Shown here: in pieces, positions 15,705 to 23,697 of the stretch
Numbering within the stretch: position 1 is the first letter of the stretch
Layout: the number at the start of each line of letters is the position of its first letter
The notes under the pieces: model-generated
Databases searched by the model: none
Told to the model about the DNA's origin: nothing
Seen by the model: only the letters and a program-made list of their open reading frames with translations
NCBI RefSeq assembly: GCF_027568515.1
Contig: NZ_JANKZF010000017.1
Span: 52,400 to 116,399 of the forward strand
Origin: Arthrobacter sp. HY1533
GTDB taxonomy: Bacteria > Actinomycetota > Actinomycetes > Actinomycetales > Micrococcaceae
Reading direction: 5' to 3'
DNA length: 64,000 nt
Program-made: the position numbers and the translations under genes

Positions 15705-15979
15705 GACGCCTTCCCCTTTCCCTTCGCCGCGTCCCTGGCAGCCTTGCGGGCCTTGATCGCGGCAATCTGATCGGCGCGGGCCGCGGCGTCATGCCCGACC
15801 TGCTCCGGGGTCCGTTCGGGGCGGTCACCGCGGGGCAGCTGTGCGGCATGTTCCCGGGTGACGTGGTCGCCGAGGATGGAGGCGACGGGGTGCCAGTAGT
15901 CGCAGTACGGGCAGAAGTTCGGTCCGCGCTGGGGTTCCTGGTTGAGGGGGGTGCGCGCGTTGAACTGGGTGTTAGTCAT
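15701..15979 (-). CDS. C2H2 zinc-finger-like phage protein
   Basis: A 92-residue protein from ATG 15979 has CPYCDYWHPVASILGDHVTREH, which fits a C-x2-C-x13-H-x4-H zinc finger. A long charged C-terminal helix (AARADQIAAIKARKAARDAAK) follows. It could bind DNA or RNA. It overlaps the gene before by 8 nt and the one after by 4 nt. Confidence 0.65.
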   Translation of the reverse strand: MTNTQFNARTPLNQEPQRGPNFCPYCDYWHPVASILGDHVTREHAAQLPRGDRPERTPEQVGHDAAARADQIAAIKARKAARDAAKGKGKAS

Positions 15980-16256
15980 TTGGTGCCTGCGATTCTTTGA
16001 AGGTTTCCCACAGGAGCTGGACGATCTGTGCATAGTCGTCGTTGGATGCGAGGGCCGTAGTCACTTCGCGGCTGTAGCCCTCGGCCTTGCACAGCAGCCC
16101 GAACACTGCCGTTTCAGCCATCCAATCCGGAATGTCCGGTGGTGGCGGGTTCATGAGTAGTACTTTGACGACGCGCAGGGCGGCCGCCGTGGTGACCGTG
16201 AACGAGTAGTCGTGGCAGATGATCAGCCCGTCCTCGACGATGAACATTTGACCCAT
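15972..16256 (-). CDS. Phage protein, unknown
   Basis: A 94-residue protein from ATG 16256, ATGA-coupled to the RusA-like gene. It has a beta N-terminus (GQMFIVEDGLIICHDYSFTV) and a helical C-terminus (DYAQIVQLLWETFKESQ). No recognised domain. Coupling suggests coordinated production with the resolvase. Confidence 0.6.
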   Translation of the reverse strand: MGQMFIVEDGLIICHDYSFTVTTAAALRVVKVLLMNPPPPDIPDWMAETAVFGLLCKAEGYSREVTTALASNDDYAQIVQLLWETFKESQAPND

Positions 16257-16672
16257 CACAGGCCTCCAATCTGCCGCAGCACGAGGTGCAGCCCTGGGCC
16301 GCCATCCAGAGCCCACTGCTTTTGGACGTTCCAGTGGACGATGCGGGCGTCGTCGCTGATGATGCGGGCCTGGGTGAGCGCGTCACCGACCGCGCGCTGC
16401 AGCTTGTCCAGATCCGGTTTGCCCATGGGGACCGGGAAACGGGTTGTGCGGGGCTTCGGCATGTAGAAGATGCCGACCGCCTGGACCGGGCCAGACCATG
16501 GTTCCCAGTCGGGGCCGACCGTGGCTTTCATGTGGGCGACCATGATTTCCCGCCACGGCTTGAGGTTTTTGTTGGCCTCAAACATGATGCCTTTCTTGGT
16601 GACGGACTTGCTGCCTTGCGGGGCGGGGGCGGTGCCCCAGATCCCGAACCGGACCTCGCCGGTGAAATTCAT
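16256..16672 (-). CDS. RusA-family Holliday junction resolvase
   Basis: This 138-residue protein matches RusA. The N-terminal IWGTAPAPQGSKSVTKKG gives the family's 'G.P.PQGS' signature. KPDLDKLQRAVGDALTQARIISDD carries the clustered aspartates that bind catalytic metal, including the diagnostic PDLDKL. RusA cuts four-way junctions formed in recombination or replication and removes branches before packaging. Length is normal for the family. Confidence 0.93.
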   Translation of the reverse strand: MNFTGEVRFGIWGTAPAPQGSKSVTKKGIMFEANKNLKPWREIMVAHMKATVGPDWEPWSGPVQAVGIFYMPKPRTTRFPVPMGKPDLDKLQRAVGDALTQARIISDDARIVHWNVQKQWALDGGPGLHLVLRQIGGL

Positions 16673-16681
16673 AGCCGCCTC

Positions 16682-16888
16682 CTAAACCAGTGCTGTTCGT
16701 TGTTCGCCGCAATTGGCGCAGTAGGTGATTTGGTCGATTCCGTCGAACCAGCCGTTGTAGGTGTGTTCAGTGCGGGATCGGCAGAAACGTCCACATCCGG
16801 GGCAGTTTGCCGCCCATCCTCGGGGCTTCCGTGCCTCTGGTTCGGGCTCCGGGTCCGCGGCGTCGAATATTTCCCGGAAGCTACTCAC
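16682..16888 (-). CDS. Small zinc-ribbon protein
   Basis: Sixty-eight residues from GTG 16888 (GTGA overlap with the upstream stop). CPGCGRFC and CANCGEQ enclose a 20-residue spacer, forming a four-Cys ribbon. It probably contacts nucleic acid or a larger phage protein. Confidence 0.65.
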   Translation of the reverse strand: MSSFREIFDAADPEPEPEARKPRGWAANCPGCGRFCRSRTEHTYNGWFDGIDQITYCANCGEQRTALV

Positions 16889-17100
16889 GAGTCGCCCCTG
16901 CCGAGCAGCATCCACATGTGGTCGACGTGGTTGCGGGCTACATCGCACGCCCGCGGCAGCTGGTCCGCGGCGAAGTGCGGGGCGGCCATGGGGTCGTCCC
17001 AGTGGTTGCCGGTGTCGGGGTGCAACCGCCAAGCCAGGGACCAGCCACCGGACTTGTTCAGGTGCACGAAACCGCGGGGGTAGGCGAGCTGCTTCTTCAT
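16885..17100 (-). CDS. Small phage protein, unknown
   Basis: A 71-residue protein (MKKQLAYPRGFVHLNKSGG at the start) with a helical C-terminus (DQLPRACDVARNHVDHMWML). It is ATGA-coupled on both sides. No family recognised. Confidence 0.6.
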   Translation of the reverse strand: MKKQLAYPRGFVHLNKSGGWSLAWRLHPDTGNHWDDPMAAPHFAADQLPRACDVARNHVDHMWMLLGRGDS

Positions 17101-17315
17101 GACGGTTCACTCCTGTAGCTCTGGATCAGGTCGGTTACTTTGCGGAGATTGGCGGGACTGATCTGCTGGTACTGGAATCCAACGACGTTGCTGTCGTCGG
17201 GCTTCTCGGTCGGGTGGTGCAGGATGTGCGCAAACTGGAAACCGTAGTTGCTGCGGCGGATCACGGCGCGGGGGTATCGCTTGACGAACTTGGTCTTGGT
17301 CTTGGTCTTGGTCAT
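17097..17315 (-). CDS. Small basic phage protein
   Basis: A 72-residue protein begins MTKTKTKTKFVKRYPRAVI, a Lys/Thr repeat encoded by a short direct DNA repeat (ACCAAG units). It continues with strands and a helix (NLRKVTDLIQSY). The basic start would suit nucleic-acid contact. Overlaps of 4 nt on both sides. Function unknown. Confidence 0.6.
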   Translation of the reverse strand: MTKTKTKTKFVKRYPRAVIRRSNYGFQFAHILHHPTEKPDDSNVVGFQYQQISPANLRKVTDLIQSYRSEPS

Positions 17316-17761
17316 GGGGTGTTCCTTTTCTCGACGAGGGCTGTGCGCGGGATCGGCACACCCAAGGGTGAATAGCATTGGTGGGCGGGGACAACGGGGC
17401 AGGCCAGGGATTCGGGGGTGTGGGCGCCTATCCGCCACTGATCCCGGGACCGCAACGTTTTCTGGGTGTCGCGGAGAATAATTTCGTAGGTGCGGCGCCC
17501 GGCCAGCAGCGCCTGTAGCTCCGTCATGACGGTGAGCTGGGCGGGGTCCACGATGCCGAGCCCGGCCCAGTCCTCGGTCCAGTCGTGGCCCTGCAGCGTC
17601 CACGCGCCGCAGTCCCGGCACTGCACCCAATGCGCGTTGTGCCCGAACGCTTCCGGATGCGCGGCCTTGATCTGCTCGAGCATGTACGCCGACATCGGCT
17701 TCTTCGGCTTCGCCGGGGCTTTCATGCCCGGCAGGTTCGGCTGCACTGGCTTCTTAGGCAC
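17312..17761 (-). CDS. Phage protein with CxxC site
   Basis: A 149-residue protein. GTG 17761 is preferred because AGGGGG lies just upstream and it overlaps the helicase stop; a TTG at 17776 is an alternative. It has a basic N-terminus (PKKPVQPNLPGMKAPAKPKK), VQCRDCGAWTLQGHDW (CxxC with a nearby His) and a helical middle (LTVMTELQALLAGRRTYEIIL). It lies directly after the helicase gene, so a replication accessory role is possible. Confidence 0.6.
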   Translation of the reverse strand: MPKKPVQPNLPGMKAPAKPKKPMSAYMLEQIKAAHPEAFGHNAHWVQCRDCGAWTLQGHDWTEDWAGLGIVDPAQLTVMTELQALLAGRRTYEIILRDTQKTLRSRDQWRIGAHTPESLACPVVPAHQCYSPLGVPIPRTALVEKRNTP

Positions 17762-19334
17762 GGGGCACCCCCTCAAACCCTTCCGGCGGTTCCTCCGCGG
17801 CCGGGGGTAGTGGTGCGGCCAGCGACCAGCCCGTGTAGCCCTTCACGATCAGGCCTTGGGCGGCGCCCTCTTTCAGGGCGTCCCGCCACGTCTGGGAACC
17901 GTAGCCGCGCTCAATGTTCTTCTCGATCCAGTTCCCGGACACGGGCCGCTCCTGCACAGACAGGAACTTGAGCAGCTTGCCTAGTGCGTCCTCGGTTTTG
18001 GATCGGCGCCGGGATCCGCCAATGATGTCGAGGTGGCGGGTGTCCGGGTCGTACTGCAGCAGCGACTCGGACACTTCGACGTCGCGGCCGAAGGCGCTGA
18101 AATAGCGCGGGCTGGTTAAATCCTCGCCGTCCTGGCGGACGAGCTTCCAGGTGGCGTCGGGCCAGTCGAGGATGCGGCTATCACCGCGGGATCGTTCGCC
18201 GCCGTGCCCCATATGGTGCACGACTAGGGCTTCGGCTGCGCCGGCTCCGTGGAGCAGGGCGTCGAAGGTGACGAGGAACCGGCCGGCGTCCTTGTCCTCG
18301 GACAGGCCGAGCGCGTCCAGTACGGGGCGTAGGCAGTCGAGGATGATCACGTCTGCGCCGGTGGTGGCCAGGGCGGCGGCCCATTGCTTGCGGGTGTCGT
18401 CGTCGAGGATGTCGAAGGCGCCGACCATGCCACGCAAAGGGATGAGGGTGACAGCGTCTGCATTCTGTACGTCTTGGTCTCTTAACCAGCGGCGCAGGGT
18501 GCGCTGGTCCAGTTCGTTGTCTATGAGGATGATGCGGCGGGCCGGGGCGGTGGTGAACTGGCCCAAGAATGGGGAGCCGTCAGCGAGGGCGCGGATCACG
18601 TTGCCGACCGCGGTCGACTTCCCGGCCTTGTACTGGGCGGCGAACACGACGCGGCCGCCGGTGGGCCAGACCTCGCTGATCCGGTATTGGACGTCCTCGT
18701 CGGGTTCGTTCAGGAACTCGCGCAGCCCGATCATGCGCGGCTTGCCTTGCCCTGCTTCGCGTTCGGCTTTGAGTAGCCGCTTGGCTGCTTCCTGCACCCT
18801 GCCGCGGTGGGCTTCTAGGGCGACGTCGCGGTTGAACAGCTGCTCCGGTATCGCGGGGCCGGGGCCTTGCTGCTGGGGCGCCTGCGGGGCTGTGGCGGGC
18901 TGCTGCGGGGCCATGTCCGGTTTTGCCACCGGGTTGGAGGTACGCGGCAGGCTGTTCAACCACGCCTCGGTCTCGTCCGGCGCCTTCACCCTCGGCATCT
19001 TCTCCCCAGCCGGCAGTGCCGACTGCAGCGTCCGCAGGATCTCCACATCATCGAGCCCGTTGGCCCGGGCCGCGGATCCCAGTTCCTGCAGCACCAGCGG
19101 GCCAGGTAGTTGCCCACCAGCGACCAGCTGCGCCATGTTGAACGCCGCCTTATTCAGCGTGTCGTTCCTGGTGCCCTCCGGGGCAGTGGCCACAAGCAAG
19201 GTCTCGGCGTTCAGTGCGGCGAGGGCGTAGCTGGTCGCCCCAGCCACATCCAGCAGCGGGGCAACCATGGGGGCGGGCCGTGACGGCTCATTGCCGTCAC
19301 TCATACCCGCTTTCAGGTCGCTAATCCGGGGCAT
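17754..19334 (-). CDS. RepA-like replicative helicase/AAA ATPase with primase-type N-terminal segment
   Basis: A 526-residue protein. Residues about 30-115 (ALAALNAETLLVATAPEGTR... NKAAFNMAQLVAGG) match the helical segment normally found after the primase domain in phage primase-polymerase proteins. A Gln/Pro-rich linker follows, then a RecA-fold ATPase with Walker A AQYKAGKST, ARRIILIDNEL and Walker B-like ADVIILDCLRP, and LVVHHMGHGGERSRGDSRI. The C-terminus is a winged-helix-like tail. It would unwind DNA at the phage origin. The N-terminal segment suggests separation of a once-fused primase-helicase; the primase part is encoded at 22864-23457. Confidence 0.85.
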   Translation of the reverse strand: MPRISDLKAGMSDGNEPSRPAPMVAPLLDVAGATSYALAALNAETLLVATAPEGTRNDTLNKAAFNMAQLVAGGQLPGPLVLQELGSAARANGLDDVEILRTLQSALPAGEKMPRVKAPDETEAWLNSLPRTSNPVAKPDMAPQQPATAPQAPQQQGPGPAIPEQLFNRDVALEAHRGRVQEAAKRLLKAEREAGQGKPRMIGLREFLNEPDEDVQYRISEVWPTGGRVVFAAQYKAGKSTAVGNVIRALADGSPFLGQFTTAPARRIILIDNELDQRTLRRWLRDQDVQNADAVTLIPLRGMVGAFDILDDDTRKQWAAALATTGADVIILDCLRPVLDALGLSEDKDAGRFLVTFDALLHGAGAAEALVVHHMGHGGERSRGDSRILDWPDATWKLVRQDGEDLTSPRYFSAFGRDVEVSESLLQYDPDTRHLDIIGGSRRRSKTEDALGKLLKFLSVQERPVSGNWIEKNIERGYGSQTWRDALKEGAAQGLIVKGYTGWSLAAPLPPAAEEPPEGFEGVPRA

Positions 19335-19972
19335 TACGCGGAGACCTTCCTAGCGTTGATTCGGGCCTGAATGCACGTCCGGCACTCACGGGCACCCTTG
19401 CGGTTGATGAATGTGTTTGCCTCCGTGTACTCGTGCCCGTGCACGCAATGCGTCTTGGGCTGGCGAGGCTTGGCGGACTTCTTCCGGTTCTTCCGGGTCG
19501 CTGCCAGCTGGCACGTCCGGCACTGCCTGCGGCCGGTCGCTTTGATGATGTACACGTTGTCGCGGGTCAGCTCATGCCCATGCGTGCAGTGCGTGCGCGG
19601 CGGCTTGGGCGCCGACGTTACCGGCTTGTACGTCCTCGGCTTGGTCGCGGGCACCGTAGCGAGCCCCAATTCGTGGCAGGTAAGGCAGGCCAGGCGCACC
19701 ATGCCGGCCGGGGTTTCATACGTGAGAACGTTCCCGGGTTCGCGACGGTGTCCGTGCTTGCAGTAGAACTGTGGTCCACTGGGGCGGCCCCTCGGTGCGG
19801 GTTCCTCCCCGTCCATGACGACCCCGTTCGGATCCACCCCGCGCAGCCGCCGGTCCGCCACATAGGCGTCGAACCACTCCTTGTCCTGCTCGGGTGTTTC
19901 CGTCTTGGCTGCCCGGACCTTCGGGCCAGGAATGTCACTAAGGCGCGTTGCGAAGTAGCGTGTCTGATTCAT
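19334..19972 (-). CDS. Protein with three tandem zinc-binding C-HGH...CxxC modules
   Basis: A 212-residue protein has three copies of a module reading C-x-HGH (or CKHGHRRE/CTHGHELT/CVHGHEYT), then N(V/T), a short beta turn with Gly, and CRTC or CLTC. The modules start near residues 71, 130 and 172. The repeat is the same zinc-binding unit found in some phage HNH proteins, but no HNH catalytic core is present here. Basic linkers between modules suggest DNA or RNA binding. The gene lies between the methyltransferase and helicase and is coupled to both by 4-nt or TAATG overlaps. Confidence 0.75.
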   Translation of the reverse strand: MNQTRYFATRLSDIPGPKVRAAKTETPEQDKEWFDAYVADRRLRGVDPNGVVMDGEEPAPRGRPSGPQFYCKHGHRREPGNVLTYETPAGMVRLACLTCHELGLATVPATKPRTYKPVTSAPKPPRTHCTHGHELTRDNVYIIKATGRRQCRTCQLAATRKNRKKSAKPRQPKTHCVHGHEYTEANTFINRKGARECRTCIQARINARKVSA

Positions 19973-21405
19973 GACTCGACTCCCAAAGTTTCAGCCATGC
20001 ACGCGACAGCGTCACGGGCGTTTGGCGGGGTGACAGAATTGCCGATCGCCTTCACAAGGGACCGTTTGTTGCCTTCCATCCAGTAGTCGGCGGGGAACGC
20101 GAAACCATTGGCCAGCTCGCGGGGCTCCAACATCCGGAAAGTGCAGTCCTCAACACGGGGCCGGTCACGCATACCCATGAGGCCGTGGTGCGTGCCGGCG
20201 GCAACGATCGTGTCCAGGGCCTCCGTGACCGGCTTCGGGGCGTTGTGGCCGCGCAGCGTGATCATGGCGAAACGGTCGTGGGTGGTGATCGTCGGGATCG
20301 GCTTCACCGTCTCGTGCATGACCCCGTTGCCGTAGTACTCCATCAACAGCCCGGTCTCATTTCGGGTCGTCTGCGTCCGCATGGGGTCGGTGGTGGGGGC
20401 CGCTTGCTTGCCATCCCTGCCCTCGACCGGGATTAGCAGGCCGCGAGTGTAGGCCGTGGTTTGGGTGGGGAAGGGTTCCGTGCGGACGGGGGTGAGGATT
20501 TGGGATCCGCGAACACTGTCGATGCTGAACGGGGCGTCCCAGAACTTCTGGATCCCGGCCTCAATGCGGGCCATGGTCTTTTCCGCCAACGGCTTGCCGC
20601 GGTCCCCGATGCGCTGGCCCGGAATGGACCAGTCAATGGCCGTTTCGGCAGCCAGCCAGCCCGGCTCAACGATCCGGTTCTTGCACGAGGATTTGGGGCA
20701 ACGCCAGTTGTACTGGGCGCGGTAGCGTCCCCATGGCTGTCCCGGCTTCTTGAATACCTGCATGGCGTTGACGACCTCGTCGCAGCTGGGGCAGTACGCC
20801 CTGGGCCGGAAGTATTTGTCCGTGTCGGGGGCCTTGTTGCCCTTGCGCCAGAACAGGACGTAGATGCGGTCGCGGGACTGGGGTGCGGGGTCGCCCAAGG
20901 CTTGGGCGTGCATGCTGTTGACGTACATGACCTTGTGCATGTAGCCGATGGCGTCCATGGCTCCGAGCCAGGAATCGAAAAGGATCCACTTCGCGGCGTC
21001 GACCACGTTCTCGGTGATGATGATCTGGTACTTGTGGAACTCGGCATACCGGACCACGTCCCACATGGTCGCGCGGGACCGGGCGGCAGCCTCGTCGGGA
21101 AGCTGTTCACCGAACAGGGCCTGCTGGTTCGTGATGCGCTTCTTGCTCTTGGCCACGCTGTGGTTGGTGCATTCTGGGCTGGCCCAGAGTGCGGTTGAGT
21201 GCTTGACGAGGCGCGGGTCGGTTTCCTTGATGTCGGCTGTGATGTGGTCGGTGGTGGGGTGGTTGTTCTGGTGCAGGTCGATCGCGAAATCCCAATGGTT
21301 CATCGCGGTTTGGACGTGCATCCCGCCGACCATTTCGACACCGGTGGCACTGCCACCCATGCCGCAGAACATATCTGTCCACTCGACCACTGGTGAATGG
21401 GTCAT
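19969..21405 (-). CDS. DNA cytosine-5 methyltransferase
   Basis: A 478-residue enzyme from ATG 21405. Motif I is TDMFCGMGGSATGVEM (SAM binding). Motif IV is ASPECTNHS, holding the catalytic Cys but with Glu where most have Pro. Motif VI is IITENVVDA and motif VIII QSRDRIYVLF. A four-Cys zinc ribbon (CPSCDE...CPKSSC) is inserted before the target-recognition region. Motif X is KAIGNSVTPPNA. It would methylate phage DNA and protect it from host restriction. No partner endonuclease is seen nearby, so it acts as an orphan. Confidence 0.92.
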   Translation of the reverse strand: MTHSPVVEWTDMFCGMGGSATGVEMVGGMHVQTAMNHWDFAIDLHQNNHPTTDHITADIKETDPRLVKHSTALWASPECTNHSVAKSKKRITNQQALFGEQLPDEAAARSRATMWDVVRYAEFHKYQIIITENVVDAAKWILFDSWLGAMDAIGYMHKVMYVNSMHAQALGDPAPQSRDRIYVLFWRKGNKAPDTDKYFRPRAYCPSCDEVVNAMQVFKKPGQPWGRYRAQYNWRCPKSSCKNRIVEPGWLAAETAIDWSIPGQRIGDRGKPLAEKTMARIEAGIQKFWDAPFSIDSVRGSQILTPVRTEPFPTQTTAYTRGLLIPVEGRDGKQAAPTTDPMRTQTTRNETGLLMEYYGNGVMHETVKPIPTITTHDRFAMITLRGHNAPKPVTEALDTIVAAGTHHGLMGMRDRPRVEDCTFRMLEPRELANGFAFPADYWMEGNKRSLVKAIGNSVTPPNARDAVACMAETLGVES

Positions 21406-21635
21406 GCCGTCACCGCCTCGGCGGCTTCGCCAGCGGCGCGTAGCGCGTTGAGCTGTTTCCGGGCCTCCCACCATTCAGCCTTGGCCGGTTCGACGACGTC
21501 GCGGCGGTAGGTGGCGTATGCCTCGGTTCCCGCCGGTGGCAAGTTGCGGTAGTCGACGGTTTCGCACAGGGCGGCGTACAGGCGGGCGTCCTCGGACCGT
21601 GCCGCCTTGAACTCGGGCGTCTCAAAGTACTTCAT
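21402..21635 (-). CDS. Small helical phage protein
   Basis: A 77-residue protein from ATG 21635: KYFETPEFKAARSEDARLYA, then a helical body EAYATYRRDVVEPAKAEWWEARKQLNALRAAGE. It is coupled to both neighbours. Function unknown. Confidence 0.6.
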   Translation of the reverse strand: MKYFETPEFKAARSEDARLYAALCETVDYRNLPPAGTEAYATYRRDVVEPAKAEWWEARKQLNALRAAGEAAEAVTA

Positions 21636-22084
21636 GATGTGGCCTTGATGTGCTGGGTGATCATACGAACGGCAACCACTTGGCTGGTGGCGGGGATGAG
21701 TGCCCGGGCCGGATCCCAACCGCAGCAGCAGATGGGATCCCCGTTGTGGTCCTCGGCCTGGCCGTGCGTGGTCTGAACCGTCAGTTCTTCCCAGTCATTG
21801 AAGAACCGAACGGGTATATCGAGGGCGACGGCGATGTTGTGTTCGATGGTTGCGCCACGGGATTCGCGCCAACCGGGCAACTGCACCATGGCTTTGCATT
21901 CGAGCAGTGCGAGAATGTCGGTTCGCATGTACTGTGCGTAGGTCAAGCCTGGGGGCTGTTCCGCGGGGTTGAACACCTCGAGACCAGCGGCCCGGAGCTT
22001 ATCGGCGGCGGCGTTGAATTCGTGCAGGTTCGCATCCTGCGCTTTGGGGTCGGCATTGGTGATGGGGCCTGAAATGTAAATCAT
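21632..22084 (-). CDS. DUF4406-type nucleoside 2-deoxyribosyltransferase-like protein
   Basis: A 150-residue protein starts MIYISGPITN and continues with NLHEFNAAADKLRAAGLEVFNPAE, YMRTDILALLECKAMVQLPGW and SRGATIEHNIAVALDIPVRF. These are the conserved strands, D and E residues of the DUF4406/nucleoside deoxyribosyltransferase fold common in phages. It may alter nucleotide pools during infection. A C-terminal CCCGWDPA segment is unusual. Confidence 0.85.
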   Translation of the reverse strand: MIYISGPITNADPKAQDANLHEFNAAADKLRAAGLEVFNPAEQPPGLTYAQYMRTDILALLECKAMVQLPGWRESRGATIEHNIAVALDIPVRFFNDWEELTVQTTHGQAEDHNGDPICCCGWDPARALIPATSQVVAVRMITQHIKATS

Positions 22085-22299
22085 TCCGTCACAACCTTTT
22101 CGTTAGTGCGAGCCCACGGGCCGACATAGGTTGAGACCACGATTTCGTCGTCAGTCTTAGCCAGGGCCTCGGTGGCCTTCCGTAGCTGAAACTCGTAGTG
22201 CGCGCGGTACTTGGCGATCATTTCGGGCCGGGTCTTGCGCCCGTAGGTGGCGATCCCGTACCCGCCGGCGGCGTGCGCCTCGGTCATCCGGTCGCTCAT
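22081..22299 (-). CDS. Small phage protein, unknown
   Basis: Seventy-two residues, with a helix KTRPEMIAKYRAHYEFQLRK in the centre and a strand DDEIVVSTYVGPW near the end. Coupled by 4-nt overlaps. No family recognised. Confidence 0.6.
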   Translation of the reverse strand: MSDRMTEAHAAGGYGIATYGRKTRPEMIAKYRAHYEFQLRKATEALAKTDDEIVVSTYVGPWARTNEKVVTE

Positions 22300-22595
22300 G
22301 CCGTCACCTCGGCCGTGTCGGTGACCTCGATGCGGACCTTGTTGCCGCGCATGGTCAGCACGGCGCGGAACGCTGGCAGGAACGCCGTCGTCTCTTCCGG
22401 CGCCGGATGCTTCACCAACTGCTCAGCAACCATCGTGTCGAAGTTCGGAGTCGACCCGATACGGACCCGGGTGATGGGGTCGCCAGCTGCCTGGGGGATG
22501 TACACGAACCAGCGGCCGCCGTGGGCGGTGACATGGTGCGGGCCGTCGACCGCGACGTGCCCGTTGCGGGTGCTGGTGCCAACGTAAACCTTCAT
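22296..22595 (-). CDS. Beta-rich phage protein, unknown
   Basis: A 99-residue protein from ATG 22595. MKVYVGTSTRNGHVAVDGPH and GRWFVYIPQAAGDPITRVRIG form a probable beta sheet, and a strand-rich C-terminus follows (AVLTMRGNKVRIEVTD). Coupled on both sides. No function assigned. Confidence 0.6.
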   Translation of the reverse strand: MKVYVGTSTRNGHVAVDGPHHVTAHGGRWFVYIPQAAGDPITRVRIGSTPNFDTMVAEQLVKHPAPEETTAFLPAFRAVLTMRGNKVRIEVTDTAEVTA

Positions 22596-22867
22596 GACTT
22601 GTTCCCTTCGATCTGGTCGGCGTACACGCGTAGGCGCTGTGATGCTGTTCGGTTGGGCATTTCGATTGCTTCGAGCCAGTCGGCGGCATCCCGCCACGCC
22701 TCGGCCTTGGCCTCGACGGCGATGGACGTGGCGGCCGCGGTCAGGGCGGCAATGTCACGGCGCATCCGGTCGGTATCTTCCACGCCGCACCATTCGCAGG
22801 TGTACGGGTCGTCTTTGCCGGGTGTGTGCGAGCTGTATTCGCCCATTGGGCCGATGCAAGCGCTCAT
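22592..22867 (-). CDS. Small phage protein with CxxC motif
   Basis: A 91-residue protein has YTCEWCGVED near its N-terminus and a long helix (MRRDIAALTAAATSIAVEAK) leading to EAWRDAADWLEAI. The helical half resembles the C-terminal part of the product of 13109-13561. Function unknown. Confidence 0.6.
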   Translation of the reverse strand: MSACIGPMGEYSSHTPGKDDPYTCEWCGVEDTDRMRRDIAALTAAATSIAVEAKAEAWRDAADWLEAIEMPNRTASQRLRVYADQIEGNKS

Positions 22868-23457
22868 TGCGTTGCTCCTAGGGTGAGGGGCTGCGTCCAG
22901 CGGTACACGCCGCCGTCTGCCAGCCGGGAGGGTGCGGCGAGGACGTAGCCGCCCATGCCGCGGTAATCAATGCCGGGGGCGAGGGCGGTGGTGTTGCCGT
23001 CGCCGCTGGGCGTGTAGTAGAAGTGGGTGCCGTGCGGGGTTGTGGCCACAGCCAGGGCGGGCTCGTCCAGCAGGCCACGGCCGCGGAGGATGGTGAGGGA
23101 CTGGTGTCCTTTGGGGCCGTCGATGTCGAGGACGTCGAACTGGTGCCCGGTCGGCAGGCCGACGTTGGCTGCGGGCCAGTTGTGCCACCACGTCCGGATC
23201 TGGTCGAGGTCGGTGGTGGCTTCCTTGAATCCGTGTCTCGTGGCTGGCACCTTTTCACCGGGCCGGCAGGGGAACACCAGCAGGCCTTGGCCCGCGTACC
23301 AGAGCGCCGCGTTGAGCAAGGCGCCGGGGGCGTTCAGGCGGGCCTCCTGGGCTGCGTGTTCGGCGTCCACAGCACGCTCGGCCTGTATGACGCCCATGAT
23401 GTTCTCGGGGGTTTGCAGGGCGGCCAAGTAGGCCTGCTGGGCTGGGGTGTAGTTCAC
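22864..23457 (-). CDS. Stand-alone primase-polymerase (Prim-Pol) domain
   Basis: A 197-residue protein from GTG 23457 (GTGA overlap). ALWYAGQGLLVFPCRPGEKVPA, then IRTWWHNWPAANVGLPTG and FDVLDIDGPKGHQSL match the bifunctional primase-polymerase domain of the archaeo-eukaryotic primase family. The DID pair is the metal site, and HGTHFYYT supplies the conserved His of motif II. It makes primers for phage replication. Usually this domain is fused to a helicase. Here the fusion partner is encoded separately, about 3.5 kb downstream (17754-19334). Confidence 0.9.
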   Translation of the reverse strand: MNYTPAQQAYLAALQTPENIMGVIQAERAVDAEHAAQEARLNAPGALLNAALWYAGQGLLVFPCRPGEKVPATRHGFKEATTDLDQIRTWWHNWPAANVGLPTGHQFDVLDIDGPKGHQSLTILRGRGLLDEPALAVATTPHGTHFYYTPSGDGNTTALAPGIDYRGMGGYVLAAPSRLADGGVYRWTQPLTLGATQ

Positions 23458-23609
23458 TTCGCTCCCTTGGGTGTGCGGCTGAAATGGCCGTGGCAGGCGC
23501 ACGGGCACGGGGTGTAGCAATCCGTCGCCGTGTCCCATCCATCCCCGCTGCAGGCGGCGTGCTTGCCGTCCCGGCAATCCGGGTTCATTGTGGTGTTGCG
23601 CTTGTCCAT
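23454..23609 (-). CDS. Small Cys/His-rich protein
   Basis: Fifty-one residues from ATG 23609 with AAAGGAA just upstream. It has CRDGKHAAC, then CYTPCPCACHGH: six Cys and two or more His in the actinobacterial pattern 'C..G.H..C.G......C.C.CH'. It ends in overlap with the primase start (GTGA). Probably zinc-binding. Confidence 0.7.
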   Translation of the reverse strand: MDKRNTTMNPDCRDGKHAACSGDGWDTATDCYTPCPCACHGHFSRTPKGAK

Positions 23610-23697
23610 GACGTTCCTTTCGTTAGGTCCCGCCCCGCGGCTTGCACGCGGCGCCCGGCTGGTTCCGGTGCGGGGGTAGATGTGGATCACCTCCCTG

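Noticed and set aside
15502..15849. 115-codon minus-strand frame
   Set aside because: Overlaps three better genes in another frame and is Arg/Pro/Leu-rich; the 46-codon Cys-rich gene explains this stretch.
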